From assembly GCA_016186995.1 (NCBI GenBank), contig JACPKQ010000007.1, forward strand, positions 1 through 52,225: 52,225 bases of DNA, written 5' to 3'. Positions 17,464 to 29,965 of this stretch are shown piece by piece. Under the pieces are notes generated by a model. That model did no database searches. It was given only the letters and a program-made list of their open reading frames with translations, and was not told the DNA's origin. Each line of letters opens with the position of its first letter. Position 1 is the first letter of the stretch. The DNA is from Deltaproteobacteria bacterium. GTDB lineage: Bacteria; Bdellovibrionota; JACOXK01. Position numbers and translations under genes: made by a program.

Positions 17464-20400
17464 GAGATTTATTACATTTTTTTGATAAGCCTAGAGATCC
17501 GCTTTCTATTAAAGCGCTCAAGATCAGACTTGCCTCAGCAGAGAAGATACGTTCTTGGTCTCATGGTGAAGTTAAAAAACCAGAAACCATCAACTACCGT
17601 ACATTTAAGCCGGAAAGAGATGGTCTTTTTTGTGCCAAGATTTTTGGTCCTGTAAAGGATTACGAGTGTACTTGCGGTAAATATAAGAGAATGAAGCACC
17701 GCGGTGTTGTGTGTGAAAAATGTGGTGTTGAAGTCATTCAATCTAAAGTGCGTCGTGAAAGACTTGGGCATATTGAACTTGCAACTCCTCTTGCACACAT
17801 TTGGTTTTTAAGAAGTCTTCCTTCTCGAATTGGAACTATTTTAGATCTTGCACTTAAGAACTTAGAAAGAGTTCTTTATAGTGAGTCTTATATTGTCACT
17901 GATCCAGGTGGTAGTGATCTCAAAGAAAAACAAATTCTTTCTGAGGAAGAATACCATCAAGCTCTTGAAGAGCATGGTGCTTCTTTTACAGCCTCTATGG
18001 GTGGAGAAGCTATTCTTGAGCTTCTTAATAAGTTAGATATTGATAAACTTGCTAAAGAGTTGCGCGAAGAAATGAAAGAAACAAATAGTGCAGCTCAAAA
18101 GAAAAAATTAGCAAAACGTTTAGATGTTATTGAGGCTTTCCAAAAATCTACAAATAAACCTTCTTGGATGATGCTCGAAGTTATTCCTGTTATCCCTCCT
18201 GATTTGCGCCCACTTGTTCCTCTTGAAGGTGGACGTTTTGCAACAAGTGATTTGAACGATCTTTATCGAAGAGTTATTAACCGTAATAATCGTCTTAAAA
18301 GACTGATTAAACTCAATGCCCCAGATATTATTATTAGAAACGAAAAAAGAATGCTCCAAGAAGCTGTAGATGCTCTTTTTGATAACGGAAGAAGAGGAAA
18401 AGTTTTTACAGGACCTAATAGAAGACCTTTAAGATCTCTTTCCGATATGCTTAAAGGAAAGCAAGGTCGTTTTCGTCAGAACTTACTTGGAAAACGTGTC
18501 GATTATTCAGGTCGTAGTGTTATTGTTGTAGGGCCAGAACTTAAACTCCATCAATGTGGTCTCCCAAAAGTAATGGCTTTAGAGCTTTTTAAACCTTTTA
18601 TTTACAACAAGCTTGAAGAAAAGGGTTTTGCAACAACGATTAAAGAAGCTAAAAAGCTCGTCGATGATAAAGCACCTGAAGTATGGGATATTTTAGAAGA
18701 GGTGACTTCTGAACACCCAGTACTTCTTAATCGTGCGCCTACTCTTCACCGTTTAGGAATTCAAGCTTTTGAACCGGTTCTTACAGAAGGTAAAGCTATT
18801 CAGCTTCACCCTCTTGTATGTACAGCTTTCAACGCAGACTTTGATGGAGACCAAATGGCTGTACACATACCTCTTTCTGTTGAAGCTCAACTTGAAGCAC
18901 GCGTTCTTATGATGTCCACAAATAATATTTTATCTCCAGCTCATGGAAAGCCTATCATTATGCCCACACAAGATATTGTTTTGGGTATTTACTTTCTGAC
19001 GCGTGAAAAAGTTTTTGCTAAGGGTGAAGGACGTATTTTTTCTTCTCCTGATGAAGCTCTTTATGCTCATGCATCAGGCGCAGTTGATACTCAGGCAAAA
19101 ATAAAAGTTCGTATTAAAGGCAAGCTTGTTGAAACAACAATGGGAAGAATTGTTTTAAGAGATGTGCTTCCGGAACAAATTCCTTTTGAATCCTATAACA
19201 GAGTTATGGACAAGAAAGTTTTAGCAAATCTTGTTGATGTTTGTTACCGATCTTGTGGCAACAAAGTAACCGTTATTATGTCAGATAAAATTAGAACATT
19301 AGGTTATCACTACGCCACAAAGGCAGGTATTTCAATTTGTATTGATAATATTAAAATTCCAAACAAAAAATCAGAATTACTTGACGCCGCACATGCGCAA
19401 GTTCGAGAAATACAACAACAGTATGAAGATGGTCTTATTACAGATGGAGAGCGTTACAACAAAGTTATCGATATTTGGGCTCAAACAACGGAATCTGTTG
19501 CAGAAGAAATGATGCATAAAATTGGAACGAGTTCTTTCGAAGATGGAAAAGGAAATAAAAAAGATTCTACCAGTTTTAATCCTATTTTTATTATGGCTGA
19601 TTCCGGAGCTCGTGGAAGCCAGGCTCAAATTCGTCAGTTAGCAGGAATGAGAGGGCTTATGACAAAGCCTTCTGGAGAAATTATTGAAACTCCAATTACT
19701 GCAAACTTTAGAGAAGGCTTATCTGTGTTGCAGTACTTTATTTCCACACACGGAGCTCGTAAAGGATTGGCTGACACGGCTTTAAAAACTGCTAACTCAG
19801 GATATCTGACTCGCCGTCTTGTTGATGTTGTTCAAGATGTCATGATTATGGCTGAGGACTGTGGAACAAAAGATGGTATTGAAACTTTTTCACTCATTGA
19901 AGGGGGTGAAGTCATTCAACCACTAGAAGATCGTATTTTAGGAAGAGTTGCAACGCAAGACATTATAGATCCTTTCAATAATAAGGTTCTTGTTTCAGCT
20001 GGACAATCTATCGATGAAGAAAAAGTTAAAAAAGTATTGGATGCGGGTGTTGAAAAAGTAAAGGTACGTTCACCTCTGACATGTGAGCTTCATTGGGGAA
20101 TGTGTGCTACTTGTTATGGGCGTGATTTAGCTCGTGGTGAGACTATTAATATGGGAGAAGCTGTTGGTATTATTGCGGCTCAATCTATCGGTGAACCTGG
20201 CACTCAGCTTACTATGAGAACTTTCCATATTGGAGGAACTGCTTCACGACGTGCTGAACAAAGCACTATTGAAAATAGATATAAAGGTCATGTGAAGTTT
20301 ATAAATTTAAAAACAGTCGAAAATAGAGAAAAAACACTGACCGTCATGAATCGTAATGGTGAGATGACTATTGTAGATGATGATGGAAGGGAAAAAGAAA

Positions 20401-21608
20401 GATACCCTATTATTTATGGAGCTAAACTTCTTGTTGTTGAAGGGCAGAAGATTGAAGAAAGAACACTTCTTGCTGAGTGGGATCCTTACACGAATCCTAT
20501 TGTTTCTGAAGTAGGGGGTATTGTTAAATTTGGAGATCTTGTTGAGGGGGTTACTTTTAAAGAACAGGTTGATGATGTGACCGGGCTTTCTCATAGAGTC
20601 ACCATTGCTGCTCGTGACATTGATATGCATCCTAGAATTTCTATTAAAGATAAAAAAGGTGATACCTTTCAATTACCTCATGGACGAGGTTGGGCCAGGT
20701 ATTTGTTACCTCAAGGAGCCAATATTGTTATTAATGAAGGCTCAGAGGTTAAACCTGGAGATATTTTAGCAAAAATTCCTCGTGAAACAACAAAGACAAA
20801 AGATATTACTGGGGGGCTTCCAAGAGTTGCAGAACTTTTTGAAGCGCGGCGTCCAAAAGATTCTGCCATTGTGAGTGAAATCGATGGACTTGTTTCTTTC
20901 GGAAAAGATGTAAAAGGAAAAAGAAAAGTTATCATCACCCCAGAGGTAGGAGAGCCTAAAGAATATCTCATTCCAAAAGGAAAACATATTGGTATTCTTG
21001 AAGGTGATTTTATTCGTTCTGGTGAAGCTCTTATGGAAGGGGCTGCAAATCCTCATGATATTTTAAGAGTTCTCGGGGAAAAAGAAGTGGGACGATACCT
21101 TGTTGATGAAGTTCAACAGGTTTATAGACTTCAAGGGGTGCCTATTCATGATAAACATATTGAAGTCATTATTCGTCAGATGCTCAAAAAAGTGAAAGTT
21201 ATTGAGGTTGGAGATACAAAATTCTTAATTGGTCAACAAGTTGAAAAAACTGAACTTGAAGAAGAAAACAAACGTGTTAAAGCAGAAAAAGGAAAAGTGG
21301 CAACTTATGAACCTCTTCTTCTTGGGATTACAAAAGCCTCTCTAGCAACACACAGTTTTATTTCAGCAGCTTCTTTCCAAGAAACAACAAAAGTTCTGAC
21401 TCAAGCAGCACTGGAAGGAAAAGAAGATACTTTACGAGGACTCAAAGAAAACGTTATCATGGGACGTCTCATACCTGCAGGAACTGGATTGAGATCTTAT
21501 GGAGAGTTACAGGTTGATGCAGATTTACCTGAAGAACCACAAGATGATATTATTTCTGTTCCTGAGGCCAGAGAAAAAGTATCTCTTTCAGAAATGAGAG
21601 AAGCATAA
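17460..21608 (+). CDS. rpoC: DNA-directed RNA polymerase subunit beta'
   Basis: Catalytic beta' subunit, 1382 residues, translated from ATG 17460, which overlaps the rpoB stop. The magnesium-binding loop [12 protein letters not shown] is present at about residues 457-468. The first zinc site (CTCGKYK...CEKCG) is near residues 68-90 and the second ([15 protein letters not shown]) near 880. Bridge-helix and trigger-loop regions such as [13 protein letters not shown] and [13 protein letters not shown] are intact. The upstream in-frame start at 17421 lies deep in rpoB and has no matching ribosome binding site. Confidence 0.98.
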   Translation: MRDLLHFFDKPRDPLSIKALKIRLASAEKIRSWSHGEVKKPETINYRTFKPERDGLFCAKIFGPVKDYECTCGKYKRMKHRGVVCEKCGVEVIQSKVRRERLGHIELATPLAHIWFLRSLPSRIGTILDLALKNLERVLYSESYIVTDPGGSDLKEKQILSEEEYHQALEEHGASFTASMGGEAILELLNKLDIDKLAKELREEMKETNSAAQKKKLAKRLDVIEAFQKSTNKPSWMMLEVIPVIPPDLRPLVPLEGGRFATSDLNDLYRRVINRNNRLKRLIKLNAPDIIIRNEKRMLQEAVDALFDNGRRGKVFTGPNRRPLRSLSDMLKGKQGRFRQNLLGKRVDYSGRSVIVVGPELKLHQCGLPKVMALELFKPFIYNKLEEKGFATTIKEAKKLVDDKAPEVWDILEEVTSEHPVLLNRAPTLHRLGIQAFEPVLTEGKAIQLHPLVCTAFNADFDGDQMAVHIPLSVEAQLEARVLMMSTNNILSPAHGKPIIMPTQDIVLGIYFLTREKVFAKGEGRIFSSPDEALYAHASGAVDTQAKIKVRIKGKLVETTMGRIVLRDVLPEQIPFESYNRVMDKKVLANLVDVCYRSCGNKVTVIMSDKIRTLGYHYATKAGISICIDNIKIPNKKSELLDAAHAQVREIQQQYEDGLITDGERYNKVIDIWAQTTESVAEEMMHKIGTSSFEDGKGNKKDSTSFNPIFIMADSGARGSQAQIRQLAGMRGLMTKPSGEIIETPITANFREGLSVLQYFISTHGARKGLADTALKTANSGYLTRRLVDVVQDVMIMAEDCGTKDGIETFSLIEGGEVIQPLEDRILGRVATQDIIDPFNNKVLVSAGQSIDEEKVKKVLDAGVEKVKVRSPLTCELHWGMCATCYGRDLARGETINMGEAVGIIAAQSIGEPGTQLTMRTFHIGGTASRRAEQSTIENRYKGHVKFINLKTVENREKTLTVMNRNGEMTIVDDDGREKERYPIIYGAKLLVVEGQKIEERTLLAEWDPYTNPIVSEVGGIVKFGDLVEGVTFKEQVDDVTGLSHRVTIAARDIDMHPRISIKDKKGDTFQLPHGRGWARYLLPQGANIVINEGSEVKPGDILAKIPRETTKTKDITGGLPRVAELFEARRPKDSAIVSEIDGLVSFGKDVKGKRKVIITPEVGEPKEYLIPKGKHIGILEGDFIRSGEALMEGAANPHDILRVLGEKEVGRYLVDEVQQVYRLQGVPIHDKHIEVIIRQMLKKVKVIEVGDTKFLIGQQVEKTELEEENKRVKAEKGKVATYEPLLLGITKASLATHSFISAASFQETTKVLTQAALEGKEDTLRGLKENVIMGRLIPAGTGLRSYGELQVDADLPEEPQDDIISVPEAREKVSLSEMREA

Positions 21609-21634
21609 TAATGAGTAAGTGTTATGAATGTTTA

Positions 21635-21663
21635 TTGACGTGGATGAGCTCGTTTGTTAAACG
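21635..21663 (+). promoter_or_regulatory. Possible promoter of rpsL-rpsG-fusA
   Basis: TTGACG (21635-21640) is followed after 17 bp by TAAACG (21658-21663), preceded by a TG dinucleotide in extended -10 position. The short palindrome CGTTT-gtt-AAACG overlaps the -10. It sits 28 bases before the rpsL ATG. Confidence 0.4.
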
Positions 21664-21690
21664 TAACGATTATTAAAAAGATAGGAAACT

Positions 21691-22059
21691 ATGCCAACAA
21701 TTAACCAGTTGATACGACACGGAAGAAAATTGCAAAAAGTGAAGACCACTTCACCTGCACTACAGAACTCTCCTCAAAAAAGGGGTGTGTGTCTTCGTGT
21801 TTATACAACAACACCTAAAAAACCTAACTCTGCATTGAGAAAGGTTGCTCGTGTGAGGTTAACTAATGGTTATGAAGTAACAGCTTATATTCCAGGTGTA
21901 GGACACAATCTTCAAGAACACTCTGTTGTTCTTATTCGTGGAGGCCGTGTTAAAGACTTGCCCGGTGTTCGTTATCATATTATCCGTGGTAGTCTTGACG
22001 CAGCTGGGGTTGATGGGCGTAAACAAGGTCGTTCTAAATACGGAGCCAAGAAGAAATAG
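21691..22059 (+). CDS. rpsL: 30S ribosomal protein S12
   Basis: Decoding-centre protein, 122 residues. The motif [15 protein letters not shown] carries the Lys associated with streptomycin sensitivity, and [13 protein letters not shown] carries the second such site; both look wild type. It is the first gene of the str operon, followed after 15 nt by rpsG. Confidence 0.98.
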   Translation: MPTINQLIRHGRKLQKVKTTSPALQNSPQKRGVCLRVYTTTPKKPNSALRKVARVRLTNGYEVTAYIPGVGHNLQEHSVVLIRGGRVKDLPGVRYHIIRGSLDAAGVDGRKQGRSKYGAKKK

Positions 22060-22074
22060 TTAAGGAGTGTATAA

Positions 22075-22545
22075 ATGCCACGTCGTCGAGATGTACCCAA
22101 AAGATTCGTTGCCCCAGATAGACTTTATAACGATCCCCATTTTGGGAAATTTATTAATATTGTTATGAAGCAAGGTAAGAAAAGTACAGCTGAGAAAATT
22201 TGTTATGGTGCTTTAGATATTTTAAAACAAAAAGAAAAAGAAGAACCTATAGAAATTTTTAAGAAAGCTCTAAAAAATGTAAGACCTCAAGTTGAAGTCA
22301 AAGCGCGACGTGTTGGAGGATCCAACTATCAAGTTCCTGTCGAAGTTCCTAATCAAAGAGGTTATGCTCTTGCCATGAGATGGATTGTTGAGGCTGCGGG
22401 GGAGCGTGGTGAAAACTCCATGGTTAAAAAACTTGCAGCAGAATTAGCAGAAGCAGCTCAAAACACAGGGATTGCTATCAAGAAGAAAGACGAAGTACAT
22501 CGTATGGCAGAAGCTAACAAAGCTTTTGCTCATTATCGTTGGTAA
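22075..22545 (+). CDS. rpsG: 30S ribosomal protein S7
   Basis: Nucleates assembly of the 30S head. The 156-residue protein starts [10 protein letters not shown] and contains the conserved segments [33 protein letters not shown] and [13 protein letters not shown] at the C-terminus. AAGGAG precedes the start. The spacing of 6 nt to fusA supports one operon. Confidence 0.98.
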   Translation: MPRRRDVPKRFVAPDRLYNDPHFGKFINIVMKQGKKSTAEKICYGALDILKQKEKEEPIEIFKKALKNVRPQVEVKARRVGGSNYQVPVEVPNQRGYALAMRWIVEAAGERGENSMVKKLAAELAEAAQNTGIAIKKKDEVHRMAEANKAFAHYRW

Positions 22546-22551
22546 ATCCCC

Positions 22552-24621
22552 ATGAGTGATCTTCATATTCTCAGAAATATTGGAATTATGGCGCACATTG
22601 ATGCGGGTAAGACAACCACAACTGAACGTGTGCTTTATTACACAGGGCGTGCTTATAAAATTGGAGAAGTGCATGAAGGAACTGCCACCATGGATTGGAT
22701 GGTTCAAGAGCAAGAGCGTGGTATTACTATCACTTCAGCCGCAACAACTTGTTTTTGGAATAAACATCGAATCAATATTATTGATACTCCTGGTCACGTC
22801 GATTTTACTATTGAAGTAGAGCGTTCTTTGCGAGTTCTTGATGGAGCCGTTGCAGTTTTTTGTAGTGTTGGAGGTGTTGAACCTCAATCTGAAACAGTGT
22901 GGAGACAAGCGGATAAGTATAAAGTTCCTCGAGTTGCTTTTTTTAATAAAATGGATCGGGTAGGTGCTGACTTTTTTGAAGGTGTTAAACAAATGGTTGA
23001 AAAGCTCGGTGCCAATCCTGTTCCCTTTCAAATTCCTATAGGAAGTGAAGAAAATTTTAAAGGCGTTGTTGATCTTTTTCATATGAAAGCGATCATTTGG
23101 GATGAAGAATCTTTAGGTGCTCAATTTCATGAAGAGGACATTCCAGAAAATTTAAAGTCTCAAGCAGAAGATTACAGAAAACAAATGATTGAAAAAATTG
23201 CCGAGCATGATGAAGTTCTTTTAGAAAAATATTTAGAAGATAAACCTATTTCTGTAGAAGAATTAAAAAAAGCAGCTCGTGCAGCAACAGTTCATTTAAA
23301 AATAACACCTGTCTTGTGTGGAAGTGCTTTTAAAAATAAAGGTGTTCAACCTATGCTTGATGCAGTTGTTGAATATCTTCCTTCACCCCTTGATATACCA
23401 GCGGTTAAAGGACACGATATTCGTGATCCAGAAAAAATTTTGGAAAGAAAACCCGATGATAAAGAGCCTTTCTCAGCGCTTGCTTTTAAAATAGCAACAG
23501 ATCCTTATGTAGGGCAGCTCACTTATTTTAGAGTTTACTCAGGAAGTTTAACTGCGGGTTCAGGTGTTCTTAATTCTTCAAAAGATAGAAATGAAAGAAT
23601 GGGGCGACTTTTACAAATGCATGCTAACAATCGTGAAGAAATTAAAGAAGTTCATGCTGGAGATATTGCTGCTGTGGTAGGTTTAAAAAATACCACAACA
23701 GGGGATACTTTATGCGATCCTAAAGATCCTGTTGTTTTAGAAAAGATTATTTTTCCAGAACCTGTTATTTCTATTGCTATTGAACCAAAAACTAAAGCAG
23801 ATCAAGAAAAATTAGGAATGTCTTTACAAAAATTGGCTCAAGAAGACCCTTCTTTTAGAGTTCATACAGATGAAGAAACAACACAAACAATTATTTCTGG
23901 AATGGGAGAACTTCATCTAGAAATTATTGTAGATCGGTTACTCAGAGAGTTTAAAGTTGAAGCTAATATAGGTAATCCACAAGTTGCTTATCGAGAAACA
24001 ATACAAAAAGAAGTTGAAACTCAAGGAAAACACATCAAACAAACCGGAGGTCGTGGGCAATATGGTGATGTATGGATGAGAATTATTCCTCAAGAACCAG
24101 GTAAAGGATATGAGTTTGTAGATGCAACGAAAGGTGGATCTATTCCTCGAAACTTCATGCCTGCCATTGATAAAGGAATTCAAGAAGCAATGCAGACTGG
24201 TGTTTTGGGAGGTTATCCTGTTGTTGATCTTAAGATTGAAGTTTTTGATGGTTCTTACCATGATGTCGACTCTGATGAAATGTCTTTTAAAATTGCTGGG
24301 TCAAAAGGTTTTAAAGAGGGGTGCCGCAAAGCAGCTCCTATTTTACTAGAACCTATTATGAAGGTAGATGTTACTGTTCCTGAAGAGTTTATGGGTGAGA
24401 TTATTCGAGATTTGAGTTCCCGACGAGGAAATATAAAAAATATGGAGCAAAAAGGGCATTTACGGCTTATTCATGCTGAAACTCCATTAGGTGAAATGTT
24501 TGGCTATGCTACTGATTTAAGATCTGCATCTCAAGGACGCGCAACTTATAGTATGGAGTTTTCTCATTACGGAAAAGTTCCTGCAAATGTTCAAGAAAAT
24601 ATCCTTGCGGGAAAAGAGTAA
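22552..24621 (+). CDS. fusA: Elongation factor G
   Basis: GTPase driving ribosomal translocation, 689 residues. The G-domain shows [19 protein letters not shown] (G1), DTPGHVDFT (G3) and NKMDRVGAD (G4), with switch region GITITSAAT. Domain IV contains [12 protein letters not shown] and the C-terminal part [12 protein letters not shown]. It is the third gene of the str operon and is followed by a hairpin and tuf. Confidence 0.98.
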   Translation: MSDLHILRNIGIMAHIDAGKTTTTERVLYYTGRAYKIGEVHEGTATMDWMVQEQERGITITSAATTCFWNKHRINIIDTPGHVDFTIEVERSLRVLDGAVAVFCSVGGVEPQSETVWRQADKYKVPRVAFFNKMDRVGADFFEGVKQMVEKLGANPVPFQIPIGSEENFKGVVDLFHMKAIIWDEESLGAQFHEEDIPENLKSQAEDYRKQMIEKIAEHDEVLLEKYLEDKPISVEELKKAARAATVHLKITPVLCGSAFKNKGVQPMLDAVVEYLPSPLDIPAVKGHDIRDPEKILERKPDDKEPFSALAFKIATDPYVGQLTYFRVYSGSLTAGSGVLNSSKDRNERMGRLLQMHANNREEIKEVHAGDIAAVVGLKNTTTGDTLCDPKDPVVLEKIIFPEPVISIAIEPKTKADQEKLGMSLQKLAQEDPSFRVHTDEETTQTIISGMGELHLEIIVDRLLREFKVEANIGNPQVAYRETIQKEVETQGKHIKQTGGRGQYGDVWMRIIPQEPGKGYEFVDATKGGSIPRNFMPAIDKGIQEAMQTGVLGGYPVVDLKIEVFDGSYHDVDSDEMSFKIAGSKGFKEGCRKAAPILLEPIMKVDVTVPEEFMGEIIRDLSSRRGNIKNMEQKGHLRLIHAETPLGEMFGYATDLRSASQGRATYSMEFSHYGKVPANVQENILAGKE

Positions 24622-24637
24622 GTATTTTATGTAGAAG

Positions 24638-24672
24638 AGCTTAAAACTGTTTACAAACAGAGTTTTATAGCT
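24638..24672 (+). promoter_or_regulatory. Long imperfect hairpin between fusA and tuf
   Basis: AGCTTAAAACTGTTT (24638-24652) pairs with the following AAACAGAGTTTTATAGCT (24655-24672) with one or two bulges around an AC loop. No U-run follows, so it is not a classic terminator; a processing or stabilising element is possible. The rest of the spacer has a TACAAT box (24713-24718) without a good -35, then the strong AAGGAGGAG ribosome binding site of tuf. Confidence 0.4.
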
Positions 24673-24754
24673 ATAAAGGAAGGATTAGGCTGAGATTTTT
24701 GCATCAAAAAAGTACAATTTAATGGATTACTAAGATTCATGTAAGGAGGAGACA

Positions 24755-25945
24755 ATGGCTAAGGAGAAATTTGAGAGGAAAAAACCCCACGTTAACGTTG
24801 GAACTATTGGCCACGTTGATCATGGGAAAACAACGCTGACTGCAGCACTCACAAAAACTTTGGCAGAAGAAGGGCTTGCTAATTTTATTGCGTTTGACCA
24901 GATTGATAAAGCCCCAGAAGAGAAAGCAAGAGGTATTACTATTTCAACATCGCACGTTGAGTATGAATCACACAAGAGACACTATGCTCACGTCGACTGC
25001 CCAGGTCACGCTGACTATGTTAAAAACATGATTACTGGTGCTGCTCAAATGGATGGTGCCATACTCGTTGTTTCTGCTGCAGATGGACCTATGCCGCAAA
25101 CTCGTGAACACATTCTTTTAGCAAGACAAGTCGGTGTTCCTTACATTGTTGTTTTCCTCAATAAAGTAGACATGGTTGATGATAAAGAACTCTTAGATCT
25201 TGTAGAACTTGAAGTAAGAGAGCTTTTGAGTGCCTATGAATTTCCAGGAGATAAAATTCCCATTATTAAAGGAAGCGCTCTCAAAGCTTTAGAAGGAGAC
25301 AAGGGAGAATTGGGTTCCCAAGCTATTAAAAAACTTGTTGAAGCCCTTGATACTTATATTCCAGAACCTAAGAGAGATATTGAAAAAGATTTCCTTATGC
25401 CTGTTGAAGACGTTTTCAGTATTGAAGGACGTGGAACAGTTGCTACAGGTCGTGTTGAAAGAGGAAAAGTGAAAGTGGGTGAAGAAGTTGAAGTTGTTGG
25501 CATTACACCTACAAAGAAAACAGTTGTGACTGGAGTTGAAATGTTCCGCAAACTTCTCGATGAAGGTCTAGCAGGGGATAATATTGGTGCTCTTTTGAGA
25601 GGGCTCAAAAGAGAAGAGGTACTTCGTGGACAAGTTCTGGCAAAACCAGGATCCATTACACCCCATACGAAATTTAAAGCTGAGGTTTATGTTCTTACAA
25701 AAGAAGAAGGTGGACGTCATACACCTTTCTTCAATGGCTATCGCCCTCAGTTTTATTTTAGAACAACAGACGTTACAGGATCTGTGACTTTACCTAAAGA
25801 TGTTGAAATGGTGATGCCAGGGGATAATGTAACTATTGAAGCTGAACTTATTACACCTATTGCTATGGAAAAAGAACTTCGCTTTGCAATACGAGAAGGC
25901 GGAAGAACTGTAGGAGCCGGTGTTGTGAGTGAGGTTGTTCAATAA
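24755..25945 (+). CDS. tuf: Elongation factor Tu
   Basis: GTPase delivering aminoacyl-tRNA to the ribosome, 396 residues. The G-motifs [26 protein letters not shown] and NKVDMVDD are intact, with switch [16 protein letters not shown]. Domains II and III are complete, ending [12 protein letters not shown]. It is the only tuf in the window; no copy lies between the tRNA cluster and secE. AAGGAGGAG upstream suggests high translation. Confidence 0.98.
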   Translation: MAKEKFERKKPHVNVGTIGHVDHGKTTLTAALTKTLAEEGLANFIAFDQIDKAPEEKARGITISTSHVEYESHKRHYAHVDCPGHADYVKNMITGAAQMDGAILVVSAADGPMPQTREHILLARQVGVPYIVVFLNKVDMVDDKELLDLVELEVRELLSAYEFPGDKIPIIKGSALKALEGDKGELGSQAIKKLVEALDTYIPEPKRDIEKDFLMPVEDVFSIEGRGTVATGRVERGKVKVGEEVEVVGITPTKKTVVTGVEMFRKLLDEGLAGDNIGALLRGLKREEVLRGQVLAKPGSITPHTKFKAEVYVLTKEEGGRHTPFFNGYRPQFYFRTTDVTGSVTLPKDVEMVMPGDNVTIEAELITPIAMEKELRFAIREGGRTVGAGVVSEVVQ

Positions 25946-25971
25946 AGAGTAAGTAAAAGGAAGTTGGTATT

Positions 25972-26286
25972 ATGGAGGTTACGCAACGTATCAGATTAAG
26001 ACTTAAAGCTTTTGATCATAAGCTTTTGGATAAGTCCGTCGCAGAAATTGTAGAAACCATTAAAAGAACGGGTGCTCACATTGCTGGACCTATTCCCTTG
26101 CCAACGAAAATTAATAAATATTGTGTTTTGCGTTCTCCACATATTGATAAAAAATCAAGAGAACAATTTGAAATACGATCTCATAAAAGGCTTATAGATA
26201 TTATTGAACCTAAGCAGTCAACAGTGGATGCTCTTATGAAATTAGATTTATCTGCGGGGGTTCATGTGGAGATTAAAACAACATGA
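25972..26286 (+). CDS. rpsJ: 30S ribosomal protein S10
   Basis: First gene of the S10 operon; also the NusE partner of NusG. The 104-residue protein contains [26 protein letters not shown] and [19 protein letters not shown]. The stop overlaps the rplC start (ATGA). Confidence 0.97.
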   Translation: MEVTQRIRLRLKAFDHKLLDKSVAEIVETIKRTGAHIAGPIPLPTKINKYCVLRSPHIDKKSREQFEIRSHKRLIDIIEPKQSTVDALMKLDLSAGVHVEIKTT

Positions 26287-26933
26287 GTGCCCACCAAACG
26301 AGTCCATCTTTGTATGCTGGGGGTCTTCTTACGTTTAAGCTTGGGATGACAAGCATTTATCATGAAGGCAAAAATGTTTCCGTGACAGTTCTTCACGCGC
26401 CTAAAAATGTTGTTACATCTTTAAAAATACAAGATAAAAATAAGTATACAGCTGTTCAGCTTGGCGTTAAAAAGAAAAAACCTCAACTTTTAAATAAAGC
26501 CGAGAAAGGAAATTTTTCAAAATTAAAAATAGAACCTTTGGCATATTTAAAAGAGTTTAGAGTTCCAGATCACGCCCATCTTAAGATAGGAGAAGAAGTT
26601 GGGGTTTCTGCTTTTCAAGTAGGAGAAACAGTGAATGTTGTGGGTATTTCAAAAGGAAAAGGTTTTCAGGGTGTTTTTAAACGTCATGGTTTTCATGGCG
26701 GAAGAGGTAGTCGTGGTTCAAGGTTTCATCGAGTCACAGGATCTATCGGTAACCGAGCTCAGCCAGGGCGTGTTTTTCGTGGAAAAAGGATGCCAGGCCA
26801 TATGGGAAATGAACAAGTTACTTGTCTTAATTTAACTGTGATGGATGTTGATCAAAATAGAGAATTATTGGTTGTTAAGGGTGCGGTTCCAGGACCTACA
26901 AGCTCCTTGGTGCAGGTGAGGAAAGTTTCATGA
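26283..26933 (+). CDS. rplC: 50S ribosomal protein L3
   Basis: Early-assembly protein near the peptidyl-transferase centre, 216 residues. The N-terminus [15 protein letters not shown] matches the GxKLGMT motif after an extra ten or so residues. The loop [20 protein letters not shown] and [13 protein letters not shown] are conserved. It overlaps rpsJ by 4 nt at the start and rplD by 4 nt at the end. Confidence 0.96.
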   Translation: MSAHQTSPSLYAGGLLTFKLGMTSIYHEGKNVSVTVLHAPKNVVTSLKIQDKNKYTAVQLGVKKKKPQLLNKAEKGNFSKLKIEPLAYLKEFRVPDHAHLKIGEEVGVSAFQVGETVNVVGISKGKGFQGVFKRHGFHGGRGSRGSRFHRVTGSIGNRAQPGRVFRGKRMPGHMGNEQVTCLNLTVMDVDQNRELLVVKGAVPGPTSSLVQVRKVS

Positions 26934-27583
26934 ATGTAAGTTTGCTCAATCAAGATAAAAAAGAAGTGAAAAAATTGACACTTCAAAAAGATCTTTTTGA
27001 ATGTGAGAAACCTGAGTTTCTTATTCATCAAGCTGTGAACACAGAACTTTCTAATAGAAGGAATGCACAGCCCTTTTTTAAGAACCGAGCTTTGGTTTCT
27101 GGTGGTGGTGTAAAGCCTTGGCGTCAAAAAGGAACAGGAAGAGCACGTCAAGGAAGTATCCGATCTCCACAATGGGTTGGAGGTGGTGCGGTCTTTGGTG
27201 CTCAAAGAAAAAATGTTAAGAAAAATATTAATAAAAAGCAACGAAGAAAAGCTTTAGCAGCCACAATAGCTTTACTTTTAAAAGATAAAAAGGTTTTTAT
27301 ACTGGAAGATCTTAAGCTTAAAAATCCTAAAACAAAAGAAGTTCTTTCCCTATTTAAAAAGCTAGGTGTGAGTTCAGGGGTTGTTGTTGATAGTCATGAA
27401 AATAAAAATTTGGTTTTGGCACTTCAAAATCTTCAGAAATATACTTTTGTAACAGTTTCTGCACTCAGTATTTTTGAACTTCTTAAGTTTGAAGGGTTAA
27501 TAATAAGTTATAGTGCTTGGGAGAAGCTTTTGGAAAGGCTCTCAGCTCCTCAGAAGGTAGTGAAAAATGAAAAGAGTTCTTAA
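26930..27583 (+). CDS. rplD: 50S ribosomal protein L4
   Basis: Exit-tunnel protein that also regulates the S10 operon in enterobacteria. The tunnel loop is present as KPWRQKGTGRARQGSIRSPQ followed by WVGGGAVFG. The length of 217 residues is usual. It overlaps rplW by 17 nt, suggesting coupled translation. Confidence 0.96.
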   Translation: MNVSLLNQDKKEVKKLTLQKDLFECEKPEFLIHQAVNTELSNRRNAQPFFKNRALVSGGGVKPWRQKGTGRARQGSIRSPQWVGGGAVFGAQRKNVKKNINKKQRRKALAATIALLLKDKKVFILEDLKLKNPKTKEVLSLFKKLGVSSGVVVDSHENKNLVLALQNLQKYTFVTVSALSIFELLKFEGLIISYSAWEKLLERLSAPQKVVKNEKSS

Positions 27584-27848
27584 AAAACCATTAGTATCTG
27601 AGAAAAATACTTTATTATCGCAAAACTTAAACCAGTATGTTTTTGAAGTTGATGGCGGAGCCAACAAAATTGAAATTAAGCATGCTGTTCAAAAAAGGTT
27701 TGGAGTTGAAGTAGAAGGTGTTAGAACACTTATGCAACGTGGAAAGATGAAAGTTCTTGGAAGAAGTATGGGAAAGCGGCCTAATTTTAAGAAGGCTGTG
27801 GTTACACTTAAAAAAGGGCAGAAGATTGATTTGTTTGAGGGAGTTTAA
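27567..27848 (+). CDS. rplW: 50S ribosomal protein L23
   Basis: Docks trigger factor and SRP at the tunnel exit. The 93-residue sequence shows [11 protein letters not shown] and [18 protein letters not shown], the usual L23 core, then a basic loop [20 protein letters not shown]. It starts inside rplD. Confidence 0.95.
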   Translation: MKRVLKKPLVSEKNTLLSQNLNQYVFEVDGGANKIEIKHAVQKRFGVEVEGVRTLMQRGKMKVLGRSMGKRPNFKKAVVTLKKGQKIDLFEGV

Positions 27849-27853
27849 AGAAA

Positions 27854-28684
27854 ATGGGATTACGAAAATATAAACCAACATCAGATGCACGAAGATTTTA
27901 TTCGGTTCCTGATTTTGCAGAATTAACAGGAGATAAACCTCAAAAATCCCTCCTTCGAATTCTGAAAAGTACAGGTGCACGTAACAATAGAGGTCGAATC
28001 ACAGTACGTTTTCGAGGTGGCGGGGTAAAAAGAAAATATCGCTTTATTGATTTCAAACGCAATAAAGATAATGTTCCTGCAACTGTTGCTTCTATCGAGT
28101 ATGATCCTAATAGATCAGCTTACATAGCACTTCTTCATTATTCAGATGGTGAGAAAAGATATATTTTAGCACCCCATCTTATTAAAAAAGGAGAAAAAGT
28201 TCTTTCAGGGGACAAAGTAGATATGAAGGTAGGAAATACCATGGCTCTTAAAAATATTCCTGAAGGTACTTTTGTACATAATATTGAGATGAGACCAGGA
28301 AAAGGTGGTCAGATTGTACGTACTGCTGGAGGTTATGCTCAGTATCTTGGGCGCGAAGGGGGATATGCAATTTTGAAACTTCCTTCAGGGGAAGTAAGAA
28401 AGGTTTTGGAAACTTGTCGTGCTACTGTTGGTGTTGTGAGCAAAGTAGATCATGAAAACATTCAATGGGGTAAGGCAGGAAGAATGCGTTATTTAGGAAG
28501 ACGTCCTCATGTTCGAGGAACAGCTATGAACCCTGTTGATCACCCTCACGGAGGTGGTGAAGGAAAAACATCCGGTGGAAGACATCCTGTAACTCCTTGG
28601 GGGCAACCTACAAAAGGTTATAAAACAAGAAATAATAAGAGAACAAATAAATTTATTGTTCGTAGAAAAAGAGGGAAGAGATAA
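27854..28684 (+). CDS. rplB: 50S ribosomal protein L2
   Basis: Core protein needed for subunit association and peptidyl transfer, 276 residues. [20 protein letters not shown] and the C-terminal [20 protein letters not shown], including the conserved His, are intact. It sits in S10-operon order between rplW and rpsS. Confidence 0.98.
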   Translation: MGLRKYKPTSDARRFYSVPDFAELTGDKPQKSLLRILKSTGARNNRGRITVRFRGGGVKRKYRFIDFKRNKDNVPATVASIEYDPNRSAYIALLHYSDGEKRYILAPHLIKKGEKVLSGDKVDMKVGNTMALKNIPEGTFVHNIEMRPGKGGQIVRTAGGYAQYLGREGGYAILKLPSGEVRKVLETCRATVGVVSKVDHENIQWGKAGRMRYLGRRPHVRGTAMNPVDHPHGGGEGKTSGGRHPVTPWGQPTKGYKTRNNKRTNKFIVRRKRGKR

Positions 28685-28686
28685 TT

Positions 28687-28974
28687 ATGGGACGTTCTAT
28701 TAAAAAGGGACCCTTTGTTGATGAACATCTTTTAAAAAAGATACAAATCGTACTTGATAAAGGAAGTAAAGAAGTTGTGAAGACATGGTCACGCAGATCA
28801 ACAATTACTCCAGATATGGTAGGAGTTACTCTAGCTGTTCACAATGGAAGAAAATTTGTTCCTGTTTATGTGACAGAAAACCTAGTAGGACACAAGTTGG
28901 GTGAGTTTGCCCCTACAAGAACATTTAGAGCACATACAGCGGGTGGTAAAAAAGAAGAAGGGCAACAATCATAA
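28687..28974 (+). CDS. rpsS: 30S ribosomal protein S19
   Basis: Head protein that pairs with S13. It starts [18 protein letters not shown], with [11 protein letters not shown] and [17 protein letters not shown]; 95 residues. It lies 2 nt after rplB and 2 nt before rplV. Confidence 0.97.
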   Translation: MGRSIKKGPFVDEHLLKKIQIVLDKGSKEVVKTWSRRSTITPDMVGVTLAVHNGRKFVPVYVTENLVGHKLGEFAPTRTFRAHTAGGKKEEGQQS

Positions 28975-28976
28975 AT

Positions 28977-29309
28977 ATGGAAGTTAAAGCGGAATTAAAT
29001 TATTTAAGAATGGCACCTAGGAAAGTTCGCCTTGTGGTTGACCTTATACGTGGTGCACGTATTGGAAAGGCTTTACATACTTTAAAGTTCACACCTCGTT
29101 CTGCCTCTCAACCTGTGCAGAAACTACTTCAATCTGCTGTAGCCAATGCACAGCAAAAGGGAAGTATTGATGTTGATACTCTTTTTATTAAGAAAATTAC
29201 AGTAGATGAAGGCCCAACACTCAAACGTTGGTTACCTCGTGCACATGGCAGAGCGACACCCATTAGGAAAAGAACAAGTCATGTGACTGTTGTGCTGGAG
29301 GAGATTTAA
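28977..29309 (+). CDS. rplV: 50S ribosomal protein L22
   Basis: Lines the exit tunnel. The conserved segment [15 protein letters not shown] and the hairpin-bearing end [20 protein letters not shown] are visible; 110 residues. It shares one base with the rpsC start (TAATG). Confidence 0.97.
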   Translation: MEVKAELNYLRMAPRKVRLVVDLIRGARIGKALHTLKFTPRSASQPVQKLLQSAVANAQQKGSIDVDTLFIKKITVDEGPTLKRWLPRAHGRATPIRKRTSHVTVVLEEI

Positions 29310-29959
29310 TGGGACAGAAAGTTCATCCAATTGGTTTGCGCATTGGGATTATCAGAGGTTGGAATTCTAATTGGTATGCTGAAAAGGGATATAGCAAGTT
29401 TTTGCATGAGGATTTGAGTTTGAGGAGTACACTCAAGAACAAACTCAAGCATGCCGGTGTTTCAAAAATTCTTATTAGTCGCCTTGCTGATAAAATCAAT
29501 GTCGATATTCATACAGCTCGGCCTGGAATTATTATTGGAAAAAAAGGTGCTGGTATTGAGGGATTAAAAGATGAATTCAAAAGAAAAATGGGCAAAGATA
29601 TCAGTATTAATATTATTGAAGTTAAAAAGCCTGAAATGGATGCTCAGCTTGTTGCAGAAAACGTGGCGTTGCAACTTGAAAAACGAGTTGCTTTTCGTCG
29701 TGCTATGAAGAGAGCAATGAGTTCAGCTATGAGATATGGTGTGAAGGGTATTAAAATTATGTGCTCAGGTCGCTTAGCAGGAGCAGAAATTGCACGGACA
29801 GAACACTATGCTGAAGGAAGTGTTCCATTGCACTCTTTGAGAGTCAATATTGATTATGGATTTGCTGAAGCTATGACAACTTTTGGTCTTATTGGAGTTA
29901 AGGTTTGGATGAATCATGGAGAGATTCTTCGTGAGAAAAGAAAAGAAGTTGGAGTTTAA
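29309..29959 (+). CDS. rpsC: 30S ribosomal protein S3
   Basis: Part of the mRNA entry helicase. The protein starts [20 protein letters not shown] and has the KH-domain motif [17 protein letters not shown] and the C-terminal segment [20 protein letters not shown]. The length of 216 residues is normal. The ORF continues the S10 operon. Confidence 0.97.
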   Translation: MGQKVHPIGLRIGIIRGWNSNWYAEKGYSKFLHEDLSLRSTLKNKLKHAGVSKILISRLADKINVDIHTARPGIIIGKKGAGIEGLKDEFKRKMGKDISINIIEVKKPEMDAQLVAENVALQLEKRVAFRRAMKRAMSSAMRYGVKGIKIMCSGRLAGAEIARTEHYAEGSVPLHSLRVNIDYGFAEAMTTFGLIGVKVWMNHGEILREKRKEVGV

Positions 29960-29965
29960 TTTTAT

